The translations under genes and the position numbers were made by a program. From positions 3,803,410-3,867,409 of the forward strand of contig CM054118.1 of the NCBI GenBank assembly GCA_028673005.1: a DNA stretch of 64,000 nucleotides. Direction: 5' to 3'. Under the pieces are notes generated by a model. That model did not search any database. It saw nothing but the letters and a program-made list of their open reading frames with translations, and was not told where the DNA came from. Positions 30,370-42,279 of this stretch are shown here, piece after piece (the stretch's first letter is position 1; every line of letters begins with the position of its first letter). The DNA is from Tanypteryx hageni. Taxonomy: Eukaryota > Arthropoda > Insecta > Odonata > Petaluridae.

Positions 30370-32420
30370 TAGTTTGAGATTAGGGATGGGATGGTCGGTT
30401 CTTTGGTTCCTCAGTTCTGCCAGTTCTCACAAGAACCAAAATAACCGGAACCGACGGTTTATAATCCAGTTCTTCAGTTCTGATCCTTATTTTAATGAAA
30501 AGCATGGAAAAATGCACACATCATGCATGTATACACGCGAGGCAGAGGCATTCTTCACGATTTATACAATCATGTCACAAAAGATAAATATTAATGGCTT
30601 AGTATAATGTCCACGAACTGAAATGCCAGTAGTGATCCCAAGAAAATGTCGAATTTTTGATTCACCGACTAATTTCCTAATCAATTGTAATTAATAAAAC
30701 AATCTACAATTATTTAAAACTTACCTCACTGGAATAGTAGTAATGTAATCTTTATGTTCACGTTCATTCCATCTTCATAAATTACCCACATCTTTTCATT
30801 TGCAAACACTGTCTAGACATAAAAAAAGATGTATTTATGTTCATTTCTTCATCGTAGATTATTCTTTTTCTCAATGTTGAGTGAACATGAAAAAAAATTA
30901 AATTAATTAGGTATTTACAGCAGTTGTTGTGTACATCAGTCATCATGAAAATTGGTTTCGTTGACAACAAATAAAACAAGTCCTAAGTGAATTATGGCTT
31001 TCTTGTTTGATTTTCTTGAAATTGGCTACTCCTTTGATAAAAATGTAGTTAACAAAACATGTTATTTGATTAGTTCTACGAAGTTCTTTAAAGACTTTTT
31101 CATTATAAGTTATATTGTAGAAATATTGTAAAAGATCATTTTTTGTCACCTGTAAGGTGGCACTCCTGGTTAGGTCATGTAAATTATTTATATAATTTTC
31201 TTAGTTTCTTTGCCCCTATGTCCTAAATACCAAATTTCATCAACATCTGCTGAGTAGTTTTTGAGATGAAACATGTGGACAGATGGACAGACATGATCTG
31301 AACATAAGGCATTCTTTTTTATTTATTGTAAAGAACGCCTAAAAATAATTGCATCTTGGAAGCAGACGCTAAGTGCAAAGTGACCGCCTCACTCAGCCAT
31401 ATTTTTCCACAATGGCATTCGATTTTTGATACAAATATCGATGATGGAAGTTGTTCGTTAACTTCGATGTAAAATAAATTTTTATGCTGGATGTGTTATC
31501 AGTTTCAAATGGGATGGGCAAGTCTGAATTTCCTTTATATCATGATGGAAAAGAGCTTTGTAGCGCATACAAAAATCAGAACAATGCAGCAGTTCAACGA
31601 ACAATAGATCTGCAAAAATATCTATCAAAAAAATGAATGATGTGTTTCGAACTTATGGTTTTCAATATTTGGTTCACAGCTGTGTGATTTTATAATGTAA
31701 AAATTCAAGCAAAATTTTTAGTCAAATCAATCAGTTTGAAGTGTTACTATAACTTATTAACAGAAATAAGTTTTATTTTGTCGTGTAGTAATTTTGAATA
31801 GATACCCTGCCAATAATTTTTATATTTAATCGATTTATTGTGAACCCTAACAATAAAGCCATGTAGGACGTTTTGAACAACTTCAGACTTGACAGTACAA
31901 AAGACAAATACACTATATGCAACTATTGTAAAGCTAGAATTCCCCATGGTGTATGAAATAGCACTTCTAACCTAACAGAATCGAAACTGAGAACCAGGAT
32001 CAGATTAATATAACTGGAACCGAGAACCATAACCGTGAAAAAGTGGAACTGTCCCATATATCGAAATAAACGATAGTTTTCTGTTCAACCAGATCACAAA
32101 GGTATGCAGAATTGTTGAAACTGAATTGGTATAAAATGAAGATTGGCAATCTAAAACTGCTACAGAAAGGTGGACAGTTATTTTAGCCAAAATGGATAAA
32201 GATTTTCCGGAACAGTATTTGGATATTCTCAAAATTTGTGAATGTATTTTTTCCATTCTTGGGCATGATGCAAATGTCGAGCATATTTTCTCTCTTATGG
32301 AAATTCAGTGGACCGACAAAAGAAATTCCTTATCCTGCAATGCTGTTGAAGCCATCTTACAATGCCTGGTTAATTTTGACTTTAAATGTACTGAAATATA
32401 AGACTATATCTTTTAAATAA
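30370..32420 (+). pseudogene. hAT element remnant with C-terminal domain
   Basis: A hAT-like left end at about 30,380 (AGGGATGGGATGGTCGGTTC) has several GGTTC/GAACC motifs, and similar text (AACTGGAACCGAGAACC) recurs at ~32,010. The C-terminal dimerisation region reads PEQYLDILKICECIFSILGH, then FSLMEIQWTDKRNSLS, at 32,205-32,340. The catalytic core is missing. Between them lie repeats: 30,545-30,725 is the inverse of 36,545-36,735. Confidence 0.6.
30545..30725 (+). repeat. Dispersed repeat copy (family B)
   Basis: Inverse of 36,545-36,735: shared 'ggcattcttcacgatttata' and 'gactaatttcctaatcaatt' type text with about 20% divergence. Non-coding. Confidence 0.65.
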
Positions 32421-32499
32421 AACCAGATGTTAAAAGCGGCCAAGTCAAATGAAAAGTATTGATAAATAGTTTAATTTTTAAAATGTAATTTTAAACATG

Positions 32500-33840
32500 G
32501 AGTTTGTCATTATTTTTTTCTAATTTTTTAATCTGTATAAAATTTATCTTTATTTTTAATAATTGATAGTAGCTCAATAACTTTGGCCAAAACTAACAAA
32601 GGTGAAATACTCCTTTAGCCAAAACAACTAGAGGGCTACAAAACCCAATGCATTTCGCCCACAAGTTGGGCATCGTCAGGGGTAAAACCTGTTCCAACAG
32701 TGACTGAAAGCCAACTGCCAGGTTTGAAACGGAAAGTATTAAGAAGACAACCGAGAAACAAATGAAACGCGGAAAGATTTTTCGGCGTGTGTGTCGTTTA
32801 AATCTGTCAATTTGTATAGGGTCTTGTTGAAATCTGTGTCCGTGTTCATAAGTGTATCGCGGTTTTTGTAAATGTGAAGGTTTTCTAACGAGTTTAGTGA
32901 GTTATTGGCTGAAGTTATCAATGTTAAATCGTTTACGTGTATACTATGACCTGTTTCAAAGATGTGGTTGGCAACGCTTGATTTTTCAAAACGATTATAT
33001 TTATAGTGAGCCATGTGTTCCTTGAAGCGTGTTATTAGTTTCCTTCTTGTTTGTCCTATGTACTTTTTGTCACAGTGTGAGCATTGTATTTTATAAATAC
33101 CAGACTTGTTCAAAGATTCTGTTCTGTCTTTTGTACTGCCCAGTAAATTTTTCAAATTATAAGGATTTGTATATGTTATGGTATAATTCTTATGTTCAAA
33201 AATTTTGTTCAAGCCTCTGTTTAATGGTGGAAAATAAGGCAATTTTACATATTTGTCCTCTTTTTTGTTGTCTAATTTAAGGGAAGTGGCATTGGACAAG
33301 GTTTTATTAAAGTTATGTTTCCTCACTAATTCATTAATTAAATTATTATCGTATTCAAGTTTAGCGGCAATTTGTTTTATGTGTTTAAGTTCCTTTGCAT
33401 ATCTGATTTTATTGAGGGGGATGTTACATAATCTGTGTGTTAAAAATTGAAACACACCTATTTTTTGGTTCAAGGGTGAAAGGAGTTGTTAGGAATAAAG
33501 TTATCTGTATGTGTAGGTTTTCTAAGAATGTCAAACTCAATGTGTTGTCTATTATTTATGATAAGCAAGTCCAAAAATGGCAAGGTGTTGTTTTCTTGAA
33601 GTTCATAAGAGAACTTAATAGAAAGATATATGTTGTTTAACTGATTAACAAATTCATCTACAGTTTGTTTCTTTAAATCAAAGATTGTGAATATGTCATC
33701 CACGTACCTCAACCATATATCTGGAAAGTAATGAAATTTTTTTTTGCAATCGTTTTCAAAAGAGGACATAAAAATGTTGGCTAAAAAATAAAAACTTGTT
33801 TTATTATAATGGAGAACACTTAGTTCTTTCTCTTCAATTA
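32500..33840 (-). pseudogene. Penelope-like element: RT C-terminus and GIY-YIG
   Basis: 33,470-33,769 reads FPDIWLRYVDDIFTIFDL (RT catalytic YVDD) and LPFLDLLIIN. RKPTHTDNF follows. A one-base shift at ~33,475 leads into a 244-residue frame with KELKHIKQIAAKL, the GIY-YIG endonuclease (SGIYKIQCSHCDKKYIGQTR at 124-143, EHM and GHS) and a tail ending at 32,739. GIY 125-127, CxxC 131-134 and YIG 138-140 are the metal/active-site landmarks. The N-terminal RT fingers are missing. The 3' flank holds a hammerhead-like motif at 32,650-32,680. Confidence 0.9.
32650..32680 (-). ncRNA. Hammerhead-like motif in PLE 3' flank
   Basis: Minus strand: CTGACGA, one extra base, stem GCCCA/TGGGC closed by ACTTG, then GAAA. 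CUGANGA and GAAA are the conserved hammerhead boxes, and PLEs are known to carry such ribozymes. The extra base before the stem and no clear stem III make activity uncertain. Confidence 0.45.
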
Positions 33841-36540
33841 TGGATTTCCGCGAAATCAGGCTTAACTAAGTCGAGCATATAAAAGTGCAAATGAAGTTGA
33901 CAAATAAAATTTTTTAAATATTTATCCTATAAAAAATCTGATAGCTACACAGTACTTCCTCTGTAAACCGCAGTTTAATTTATATGCGTCGGTGAATTAT
34001 GAGTAAATTAAATTTTTTAAAAAATCCATTTTACAAAAAAACGTTTGAAACAAAAGATATAGAAAAAGATATTAACTGAAACTTTGATAATTGCAACATT
34101 GTGCACAATTGGATCAAAAACAGTAATGAAGTTATGCTGATTTTGAGGCTGGGGAATAGCAGTAAAAAAAAGGTCCTACCTCATATTTTGAATGATGGGT
34201 TATGTTCTAATTATGGACGAAGATGATATTCTCCATGTCCGCACACAAAAAATGATAACTCTTCTGGATCAAACAGGAATAAGCACATTAGTGTAAAACA
34301 GTTCCAGGTTTCTTTCACGACAGAACAAATGGAACTATGCAGTTCGAAGGAATGTCTGAACTAGTTGTTAAGGCAAACTGATGGAAACCAAGCAAGGCAG
34401 AGAAGAAATGATGTTTAGGAGAAATGCATGCTGGGAGTAGGGTGTATCGTTTCGTAATAAAGACAATGGAATTGGGATAATCCCTTTCAAGGAGAAGGAG
34501 AGCACGGACCCGTGGGGAGCGTCCTCTCAAGGAGACTTTTCTTGTATGTGATTGGCAGATCTTTCAGTAAGAAAGACAAAGAAGGTAGCAATAAATTTGC
34601 TCCCATGACCCTGAAATGGTGTTGCAGTTATGACTGGTCAGCCTTTTCCTGCATTTGATGTGGGTGAATGCCCTGGGAAACTTCTTACCGAGGGTATTTA
34701 TCCCACCCTTCTAAGTATTATTTGCGAAAATGGAAGGAGACTGGGTGTAAATTCTGCACGCAAAAAATTTTTCAGCTATCTAACTATCAAAATCAGTTTG
34801 CACATGTCATCGGAATCTTATTTTGGAAAAAATATCAAAGAAAATAAATGAGTGTGAGAGCATTGCATTGGCATTATATTTATGAGAACTAAAGATCGAG
34901 AAACCACTCTTCAATTTTGGTGTCCAGGGATGATGCTTGGCTGGCTGCCCGAGGTTTGTGTCATCGGGACCACCATAACCAAGGCGCCCATTGCTTACTG
35001 GTGCACCGATGCCTTGCTTCCCTTGCTTACCCCCTAGAGCCAGACCTGCATAAAATTATAAAGGAAAATGGAGGAAGACGGGAGTATGAGGAAAAGAAAG
35101 AGTGAAAGAGAGAAGGAAGGAGAGAGAAGAGAAAGAAAGGGGGAGGGAGAGAATAAGAGAAAGTGGAAGTTTGGGAAAGCGGGAGGTTTGATGGGAGGTA
35201 AGGATATAGGGAAGTAGAGAGAGGGAGGGAATGGGAAGGAGGGAGAGAGAAGCTGGAAAATAGAACTAGATATGATTTTCTACCTTAAATATATGTTGAA
35301 ATGAGGAGGTTCAGGGTTGCAAATGGGCAGCAGATGAATTCGCCTTGCAGAGCAAGGCACGGGGTTGATGCGCATAGGGGCAGAGCCCCTAATACATAAT
35401 ATAAACTCGTCGGGAAGAAAGAAACACCAAGGTTATTCAAAGAAGGGCAATCACCAAATAAAACTATAAATCAGGATAATTATTTCAAAAGATAAGTGGA
35501 AGACAGTTTTAATGTGAAATTTTAAGTGCTTTCGTTCCCTAAAAACTTTTCATGTATTCTTCATATTCTCTATACTTACAATTAGTAGACAGCGAAATAT
35601 GTTTTTCATTAACATTGAAAATGAATAAAGTGAAAGATATTTCAGAAGGTAAAATAAGAAAACTTCTGTAACAATTCTTTAATTTAGACCAACATTTATA
35701 ATCGTTAACTCTTCCTCCCTTGAACACCTAAATGTACATTTTGCTTTCCTTTCAACTGAACATTTGTATGTATAAATTTAACCAATTATACCTATTAGAT
35801 TATAATACGTACATACAAATTAGACCCACAAAACCAGCCTTTGCATGGGGTAACATATGGATAAGCTAAATTTGAATATATGTACCTTCAAATGTGTTTC
35901 CACCAGTTGCATCCCTAGAGCTTGCAATTCCTGCCCAAAATTTTAATGTTTTTGAGATTCATGACCACATAATATCATGCAGTTTCTCACACTGGAGCCT
36001 AATTTGAGTGAAATAACTACATTTTAAAAGTGATTCCATCTTATGTTTACTTTGATCATTTGATAAAAAATATATTCACCAAATTTATCGATAAAGGATG
36101 CAGGAAAAATTTATTTGGGCAAAAGAGGGGAAGGCAAGAAATATTGCATACCATTAAGCGCTACAATAAAAATTAACCTGGTTTCATTACTTGGTTTTAT
36201 TCTCAAATCTTCCTCAATATTTTCTGTTTTGACTTAAAAATGCAGGCAATGTCAGGTAATTTCAGCTAGTTGCAAGATAAATCAATCTCCGAACCATGTG
36301 TAACTGCTCGGTTAAACGTGCAGATTTCTGACTAACTTTGCAAAAGTTTTTGCAGGCACCACTACTAGATAGTTTAATTATTTTGTGCGCACACAACATT
36401 TGGAAAATGTTGGGAAATGGTTTATCTTCAACGAAAAAATGGACGTATACGTCTATTTTCTTACCGTATACACATTTGTAAGTGAAAAGTAATGGTTAAT
36501 TTATGAAGAAGGAATGAACGTGAGCATACAGATTGTATAA
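33841..36540. other. Non-coding stretch with purine-rich tract
   Basis: No supported gene. 35,060-35,255 is a strongly purine-biased (GA-rich) low-complexity tract. 34,910-35,050 is a GC-richer block of unknown origin. 35,300-35,400 holds an imperfect hairpin-like 'gcagagcaaggcac'. ORFs of 60-75 codons here show no family features. Confidence 0.45.
35060..35255 (+). repeat. GA-rich low-complexity tract
   Basis: Nearly uninterrupted purines ('agagagaagagaaagaaagg') over about 190 bp. Confidence 0.85.
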
Positions 36541-36544
36541 CTAC

Positions 36545-36925
36545 TATATGAGTAAGGTATGTTTTAAGTAATGGTCAATTGTTTTATTAATTACAATTGA
36601 CCAGGAAATTAGTCAGTCAAAAATTCGATATTTCCTTGGCATCACTCCTGGAATTTCAGTTCATAGACGTTATATTAAGCCATTAATATTTTCTTTTTTG
36701 ACATGATTGCATAAATCGTAAAGAATGCTTCTGCCGGGCATGTATGCATGCATGATGTGTGTATCCTTCCACACTTCTTTACTTAATCCATACGTAGTAA
36801 AGGGGAAGTATTGTTTTCATGAAAAAATCGATTTCGAGATTCCAACGAAAATATACGTTTTGAAGTCCCCTGAGCACGTTTTGACCATTTTCTCCATGAT
36901 GTCTGTGTATGAGTGTATGTGACAG
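36545..36925 (-). repeat. Dispersed repeat copies (family B and a second repeat)
   Basis: 36,545-36,735 is the inverse of 30,545-30,725. 36,765-36,925 ('aagtattgttttcatgaaaa', 'cgttttgaccattttctcc') is the inverse of text at 13,660-13,775 and part of 50,440-50,560. It ends next to the mariner element. Confidence 0.6.
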
Positions 36926-36930
36926 AAATA

Positions 36931-37852
36931 CAAGGGTAAATCAAAAAGTTAATGCAATTTATTTTTATTAAATCTAGAAAGGTAAAATGTACAAACTTTT
37001 AGTATCATTTTTCAATGCAACCCCCCTAGTTTTACAAACACTGGTTAAATTGGTCCACAAGCTTCTTAATGCCATCTGAGAAGAACGTTTTCTGTTGTTC
37101 CTGCAGCCAAGTATGCGCTGCTTCTTTGACTTTGCCATCATGGGAAAATTGAGGTCCCCACAATGCTTTTTTCAAAGGACCAAAAAGGTGATAATCACTT
37201 GGGGCTAAGTTTTTACTGTAGGGTGGGCGAGGAAGAATTTCAAATTTAAGATTGTTTCAATGGTTGCAGTGGTTGGATGAGGTCGAGCATTGTCATGATG
37301 CAAAAGAACACCTTTTGACAGCAAACCTCTGCATTTATTGTGAATAGCACAAACTTTGTGATATTTCAGGTCATCATGCATGATTGAATACGCAGATCCA
37401 TAGCTGATGTCTAACATTTTGGCAACAGCAGTAACAGTAATCCATCTGTTTTCTCGTATGAGAGCATTAACTCAATCAACATTGTTTGCTGTTCTTGAAC
37501 TTGTTGGATGGCCTGAACGGTCTTCATCAAGCAAACTTGTTCTGTCACTTTTGAACCTTTCCATCCATTCGTACATTTTTCTTTGACTTATGTACTTTTC
37601 ACCATACTGTTCTAACATTTTCCCATAAATCTCAGAGGGTTTGACCTATTCTGACCACAAAAGTCTGTGTAATTGGAAAGCAGAGGTGACATGTTTAGCC
37701 TCCAACTGTACAAGACACAATGAGCATTGGCAACTGGGAAGACACATTTAGACTTGTTTGACTCTATAGTAAGGATGATGGCATAGAGAGTGCATTCTGA
37801 CATTGTGTATTATTCTCGCATGCAAATTGCCTTTACTTTTTGATATCCCTCG
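36931..37852 (-). mobile_element. Internally deleted mariner element
   Basis: Terminal inverted repeats of about 30 bp (left CAAGGGTAAATCAAAAAGTT; right, reversed, CGAGGGATATCAAAAAGTAA) flanked by TA on both sides (36,929-36,930 and 37,853-37,854). The minus-strand transposase remnant shows LLHHDNARPHPTTATIETIL and SDYHLFGPLKKALWG, a mariner DDD catalytic region. A deletion joins YHKVC to the region just before LLHHDNARPH. Length 922 bp against ~1.3 kb for intact mariners. Several stops; inactive. Confidence 0.9.
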
Positions 37853-37859
37853 TATTATG

Positions 37860-38020
37860 GGTGCTCTAACTCAAAAACTATTAATCATATCTACGCAAAA
37901 TTTCATATTTGTTATTTTCGTCAATGGGACTAGAGTTAATTAGTTTTTGGTAAAAATCGGTGAACCAGAATTGAGTGTTTACTCTTGTCTTTTATCCAAT
38001 TTTTTTAAATAACTGCTTTA
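37860..38020 (+). repeat. Dispersed repeat copy (family A)
   Basis: Inverse of 13,455-13,650 ('gtgctctaactc', 'aaaactattaatcat', 'gtgtttactcttg'). Confidence 0.65.
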
Positions 38021-38024
38021 ATAC

Positions 38025-38250
38025 TTGATGATGATGATGACAGGCAGTGGTGGAGAGGGTGGTGGTAGGCATGGTGGTGGTAAGTGTGGTTGTGGCAATC
38101 ATGGTGGTGGTGAGCATGTTGATGGTGGGGGTGTTGTGCATGGTGGTGGTAGTGCTGAGCTTGTTGGTGGTGGTTGTGAACATGGCAATATGCATTGTGG
38201 TGGTGGTGATGGTAAGCATGCTGGTGGTGAGCATGCTGGTGGTGTATAAA
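38025..38250 (+). repeat. (GGT)-rich minisatellite
   Basis: Imperfect repeats of GGTGGTGG with 'agcatg' interruptions. They give poly-Gly or poly-His reading frames in several frames, which is expected from the repeat. Confidence 0.85.
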
Positions 38251-38429
38251 AATCTGATATGGCCACCACACGACTTTCTCCTTAACTGTAGTCTTTATAC
38301 ATAATTACTTAATGTATGTCCATCTGTCTGTCCATCCCCCCTTTTATCTTTTGAACAGTTTGTCATAGAGAAATGCTGTAAATGCCATTTTGTTTCTGCC
38401 AACTAGGAGACCCCGGGAAAACTATTTTC

Positions 38430-38475
38430 ATTGAAATAAGTGTCCCGGATTCGACTCCCGGAGACGATTATATTT
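38430..38475 (+). repeat. tRNA-like 3' piece (B box)
   Basis: Reads TCCCGGATTCGACTCCCGGA, a tRNA T-arm and B box, with no matching 5' half. Probably a SINE or tRNA fragment. Confidence 0.45.
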
Positions 38476-38774
38476 TTCCATATGTTTACACAAGAGTTTT
38501 GATTTTTCAAGGTGCAAGGTTTATTTCTTTTATTCATTAAAATATGTAAATATGGACCGAATTTCTCTGTTTTTGCTTTATACCACTAAGGTTTTATATA
38601 TAAAGTTACAACAAAATTGATTAAATGGTTTTTGAGAAACAGGCCGTGATTATATGAACACACTAGGTGATAAAGGGTTAAATAGCCTTCCTCAAACTAC
38701 GAAAATACTCGTATTATACAAAATGCATGCATAATGAATTTATTATGTACGAAAAATACTTACCACTAAATTAG

Positions 38775-38890
38775 GGTGACCAGACGTACTCTTTTTAGAG
38801 GTCATTTCCTCTTATTTTTGTCACAAAACCTTTGTCCTCTCTATTTTTTTGAGACTTTCCTCTTTTGTCCTCTATTTTAGATATATTTCA
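38775..38890 (+). repeat. hAT-like 5' end split from its coding part
   Basis: GGTGACCAGACGTACTC is followed by repeated CCTCTTTT/TTGTCCTCT blocks. A BED-type finger of a hAT lies 1.3 kb downstream (40,205), with a LINE in between. Confidence 0.45.
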
Positions 38891-38939
38891 TTTGGTTGGC
38901 TATTTGTTAATGTCAGGTACTTAAGCATGAATTTATATT

Positions 38940-39852
38940 AATCACTTGCCGTTATCTCTTCCTGATTTTAAATTCACCATTTTTGTAGATTATACCACCA
39001 GTAATGTTTCAAGTAAAGACCCAACTGAAGTAATAAGTTTAAATCAGGCTATGCAGAAGGAAGTGACAGATTGGTTTTCATCCAATAAATTGGTTGCTAA
39101 TGTGACAAGACTTTTTCCCTCAGAGATCTGGAAAATTTTGACAATCCACCTGTTGTCAAATTTTTAGGTGTATACCTGGACCCTACATTGATATGGGAGC
39201 ATCATGGAAAAGTTCTCTCAGTGGAAATCAACAAAAGACTATACTTATTAAGATGTCTGGATTCCTGTGTCTCGAAAACTGTTTGGAGAGCTGCATATTT
39301 TGCAACATTCCATTGTAAACTATTGTATTCAATCTTAGCATGGGGTCACTCTGCCATCAGTAAAAAGATTTTCCGTCTACAAAGAAAAGCCATTAGAATA
39401 CTGGGAGGCCTAGGGCTTAGGGATGATTGCCGAAATTCTTTTATAGAGCTGGGTATCCTGACATTTCCTTGTCTTTTTATATTTGAATGTTTAATGTACA
39501 TTCACAAGAATCTGGATAAGTACTGTATTGTAAACTCGATCCATTCCTATGACACAAGACATAAAGAAGGACAACGTGGAAATTAAATATTTGAGGCTTA
39601 CTAAAGCTAGGAATGGGCCCAACTACTTGGCAGTAAAATATTTTAATACTGTCCCAGTGAGTATCAGGTCTCTTCCTCTTACAAGCTTTAAATTCCATGT
39701 AAAAAAGTTTCTAATTGAGCATTCCTTTTATTCATCAGGAGAATTTCTGAATTGTCACTGGAATGTATTGTAATTATTGTAATTTTTTGTTTGTTTGCTG
39801 ACAATGTAATACTCAAAGAGTGTCTACAATAAACTATCTTATCTTATCTTAT
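38940..39852 (+). pseudogene. LINE fragment: RT C-terminal half
   Basis: Starts within the RT, where 'FVDYTTSNVSS' stands in place of FADDTT, and continues KEVTDWFSSNKLVANVTRL. After a frameshift come LGVYLDPTLIWEHHGK and YSILAWGHSAISKKIFRLQR. A second shift near 39,560 leads to FHVKKFLIEHSFYSSGEFL. The 3' end has a TCTTA-repeat tail (39,833-39,852). At least two frameshifts; 5'-truncated. Confidence 0.85.
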
Positions 39853-40204
39853 CACAAAAATTGTTCTAAAAATGCTGAAATAACAATGAAGTACGTTCAG
39901 TGTTGTTCTTTAAAAAAACAACAGGCAAATGTTGCCAAAACCTTGTCTCTTTAAGATTAACATAAGTAAATAGCACTATTATTTAATTCAAGATATTTTG
40001 GAGAGAATGAAAGCATAATTTGTGAAATCCACAATATTTTTAATACCACAACCATCATTGCTAAGCATATTTCAGGAATAAAGAAACCACTTCTGATGAT
40101 TAACATTGCCATGAATTTAAGTTTTTTGTATATTTTCTTGAACTATGGTGAATCTCATCTCTTAATTTACCATACAAAATATTTTTCAGATTAATTCTTG
40201 CTGA
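39853..40204. other. AT-rich spacer
   Basis: Nothing recognised; it is probably internal hAT-element sequence between the 38,775 end and the BED finger. Confidence 0.35.
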
Positions 40205-40435
40205 AATGCCTCCCTCTAATCGAAAATGTAAATTTCACGCGGATCTGTAAAGAATATATAAAATCTTTAAAGGTGCCAAAAATGAGCATGAAGCATATTG
40301 CTCTATTTGTCATGAAACAATATCTTTAGCAGTGAATCTAAAATTAGATTTGGAGCAGTATTTGAATTCAGCCAAGCATAAAAAAATAGCATATCTGAAA
40401 ATACATAAAGGGTTAAACAAGCAAGTACGTACCTT
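40205..40435 (+). pseudogene. BED-type zinc finger fragment of a hAT
   Basis: Reads MPPSNRKCKFHADL, stop, then IFKGAKNEHEAYCSICHETI and LDLEQYLNSAKHKKIAYL. CxxC followed by a degraded HxxxxH gives a BED-type DNA-binding finger, as at the N-terminus of hAT transposases (compare 44,080-44,255). The rest of that transposase is not adjacent. Confidence 0.7.
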
Positions 40436-41443
40436 CTAAAATTCTGTTATCGTGTAGAGATCTGCGACTTTTAATGATGTAATGATGTAATTAAATTTTT
40501 TTATGCATGTGCCAAGGGCTCCTAAGTCAGTTGAACCCCTGTACTGCAGCACAATTAGCACATAGGATAAATAGGCACTGGACATGTGACATTTGAGGAA
40601 ATATTGGCCGGAAACGAGACGTCCCGTAACCGAAGATGAACTGCGACAACCGGAGTCTCAGGGCAAAGACCGTGGTGGTGGCAGCCCTAAATGTAACTAA
40701 GATTTCATCAAAGAATTATTGTTAATTTTCTTCACTTTTGCATTACAGTAAAATTTGAACGTTGTACCTAGATCCATCTATGAAGAAGTTTTGTAAGTAA
40801 AAAAATATCAAAAGGAGCATCGTAAAACGTGTTGAGGAGCGGGAAAAGTCATGGACTGGTGACTGTTTATGTTCTAGTTTGTCATGCAATGATCATATCT
40901 TTAATGATTCTTAGTTAAATTAGAAAAGAATTTTTGTATAAATTTTATTCTCTGAATTTGTAGCAGTAAATGAATCGGAATTATTTATTTCTAAGAGATT
41001 CGAGAGAAAATGAATGTGTAAAGAAGATTGAATATATTTATTTGTACAAACAGTTCATAACAAAGAAATAAGCCATGGAGAAATTACTCTTGTGTAGGCA
41101 TTCTGTACCTGCAAAACATCAAATTTTAACAAATGCTGTTAGGTAAAAATAACTGAATACTCGTGTATCTGAGCAGTAAAGATTTTTAAATAAATAGTGA
41201 TTGATATAAAATGTTTATTTGAGCAGATTCACACAGTACTGAACATCTGAAGTTTAGCGTCCCGAGCGAAAATTTTTGTTGCGCCCCCTCAAGTCGTCAG
41301 TTTTGAAAAATAAATAAATTCATAAAAATATCGCACTTTACAAAACTTTTATTTTTTAAAACAGAATTTTACAAAACTTACTTACATTTCTATATACAAT
41401 GTTTTAACAAAACTTATACACTATATTTACATTTTAATTAAAA
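40436..41443. other. Non-coding stretch
   Basis: No gene supported. The GC-richer part at 40,560-40,700 is unclassified. The final ~200 bp (from 41,240) probably belongs to the 3' end of the next hAT fragment, with 'gcgccccctcaag' near 41,281. Confidence 0.4.
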
Positions 41444-41875
41444 ATTGATTTTACGGGCTTTTTTATTGGCGAATTTTTTCATTAAATCTGAATAATCTAT
41501 ATTTTGTGCGATGTCATTTTCAATGGAAAGGGTCGTAATTGTGTCAATTTTTCTTGAGAAATCGATGATCGAAGATAAGTTTTAATTAATTTTATTTTCG
41601 AGAAACTTCTTTCGGCACTAGCGACAGAAACAGGTGTTGTTAATAAAATCCTTAGGGCAATCCAAATATTCAAATAAAGATCTTGCATTTCGTTCTGTTT
41701 AATAAAATTTAGAACTTGTAGCGTCATTATTTTATCAGTATCTATTAAAAAACTTTTAATACTAACAAGCTCATCACACAAAACAACGCCATCTATATCA
41801 GCTTCTGATCCTGCAGTTAGAGTCAATTGAAGAAGCAAGCAAGCAAGACTCGAAAGCATTGAAGGAAATACATGC
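41444..41875 (-). pseudogene. hAT transposase C-terminal fragment
   Basis: Minus strand: CDELVSIKSFLIDTDKI, then LTTPVSVASAERSFSKIKLI and KTYLRSSISQEKL. A frameshift follows, after which TLSIENDIAQNIDYSDL appears, ending near 41,444. This is the hAT dimerisation domain. The rest of the protein is absent. Confidence 0.85.
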
Positions 41876-42279
41876 TACAGGTAGAGTGGCCAGATGAGCA
41901 AAATGTAAGAGAACAGTTTGCAAAAAAAAGAGGACATTGATAAAAAAAAATAGAACGTATGATTTTATAAAGAAGTAAATAAAACAGTTCAAAAAGGTAA
42001 ATATTTTTAATATATGTATAAGCATTAATATTGACAATAAAATTACCATATTAATAGCTAAATAATAACAGTGACATGAAGATAAATTTCTTTAAACAAA
42101 AAATAAGAATTCTTTTTCTTTTACACTCTGCTACATTTTACAAAAATTAATCTTTATCAGAGATCCCATTTTCATATTTTTCTGAAATTAAAATAACTGA
42201 CAAAACATCTTTTTTATTTTATTGAAGAAATCTTTACAGGTAATATTTTTGTGATTATATGGTATTGTTAAAATTGCAA
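41876..42279. other. AT-rich spacer
   Basis: 41,885-41,945 has 'gtggccaga' and 'aagaggac' text reminiscent of BED-hAT ends, inverted. Nothing else is recognised. Confidence 0.35.

Noticed and set aside
38025..38304. ORFs rich in His, Gly or Val on both strands
   Set aside because: They come from an imperfect GGT-type minisatellite, which opens several frames at once. No domain or start context supports a gene.
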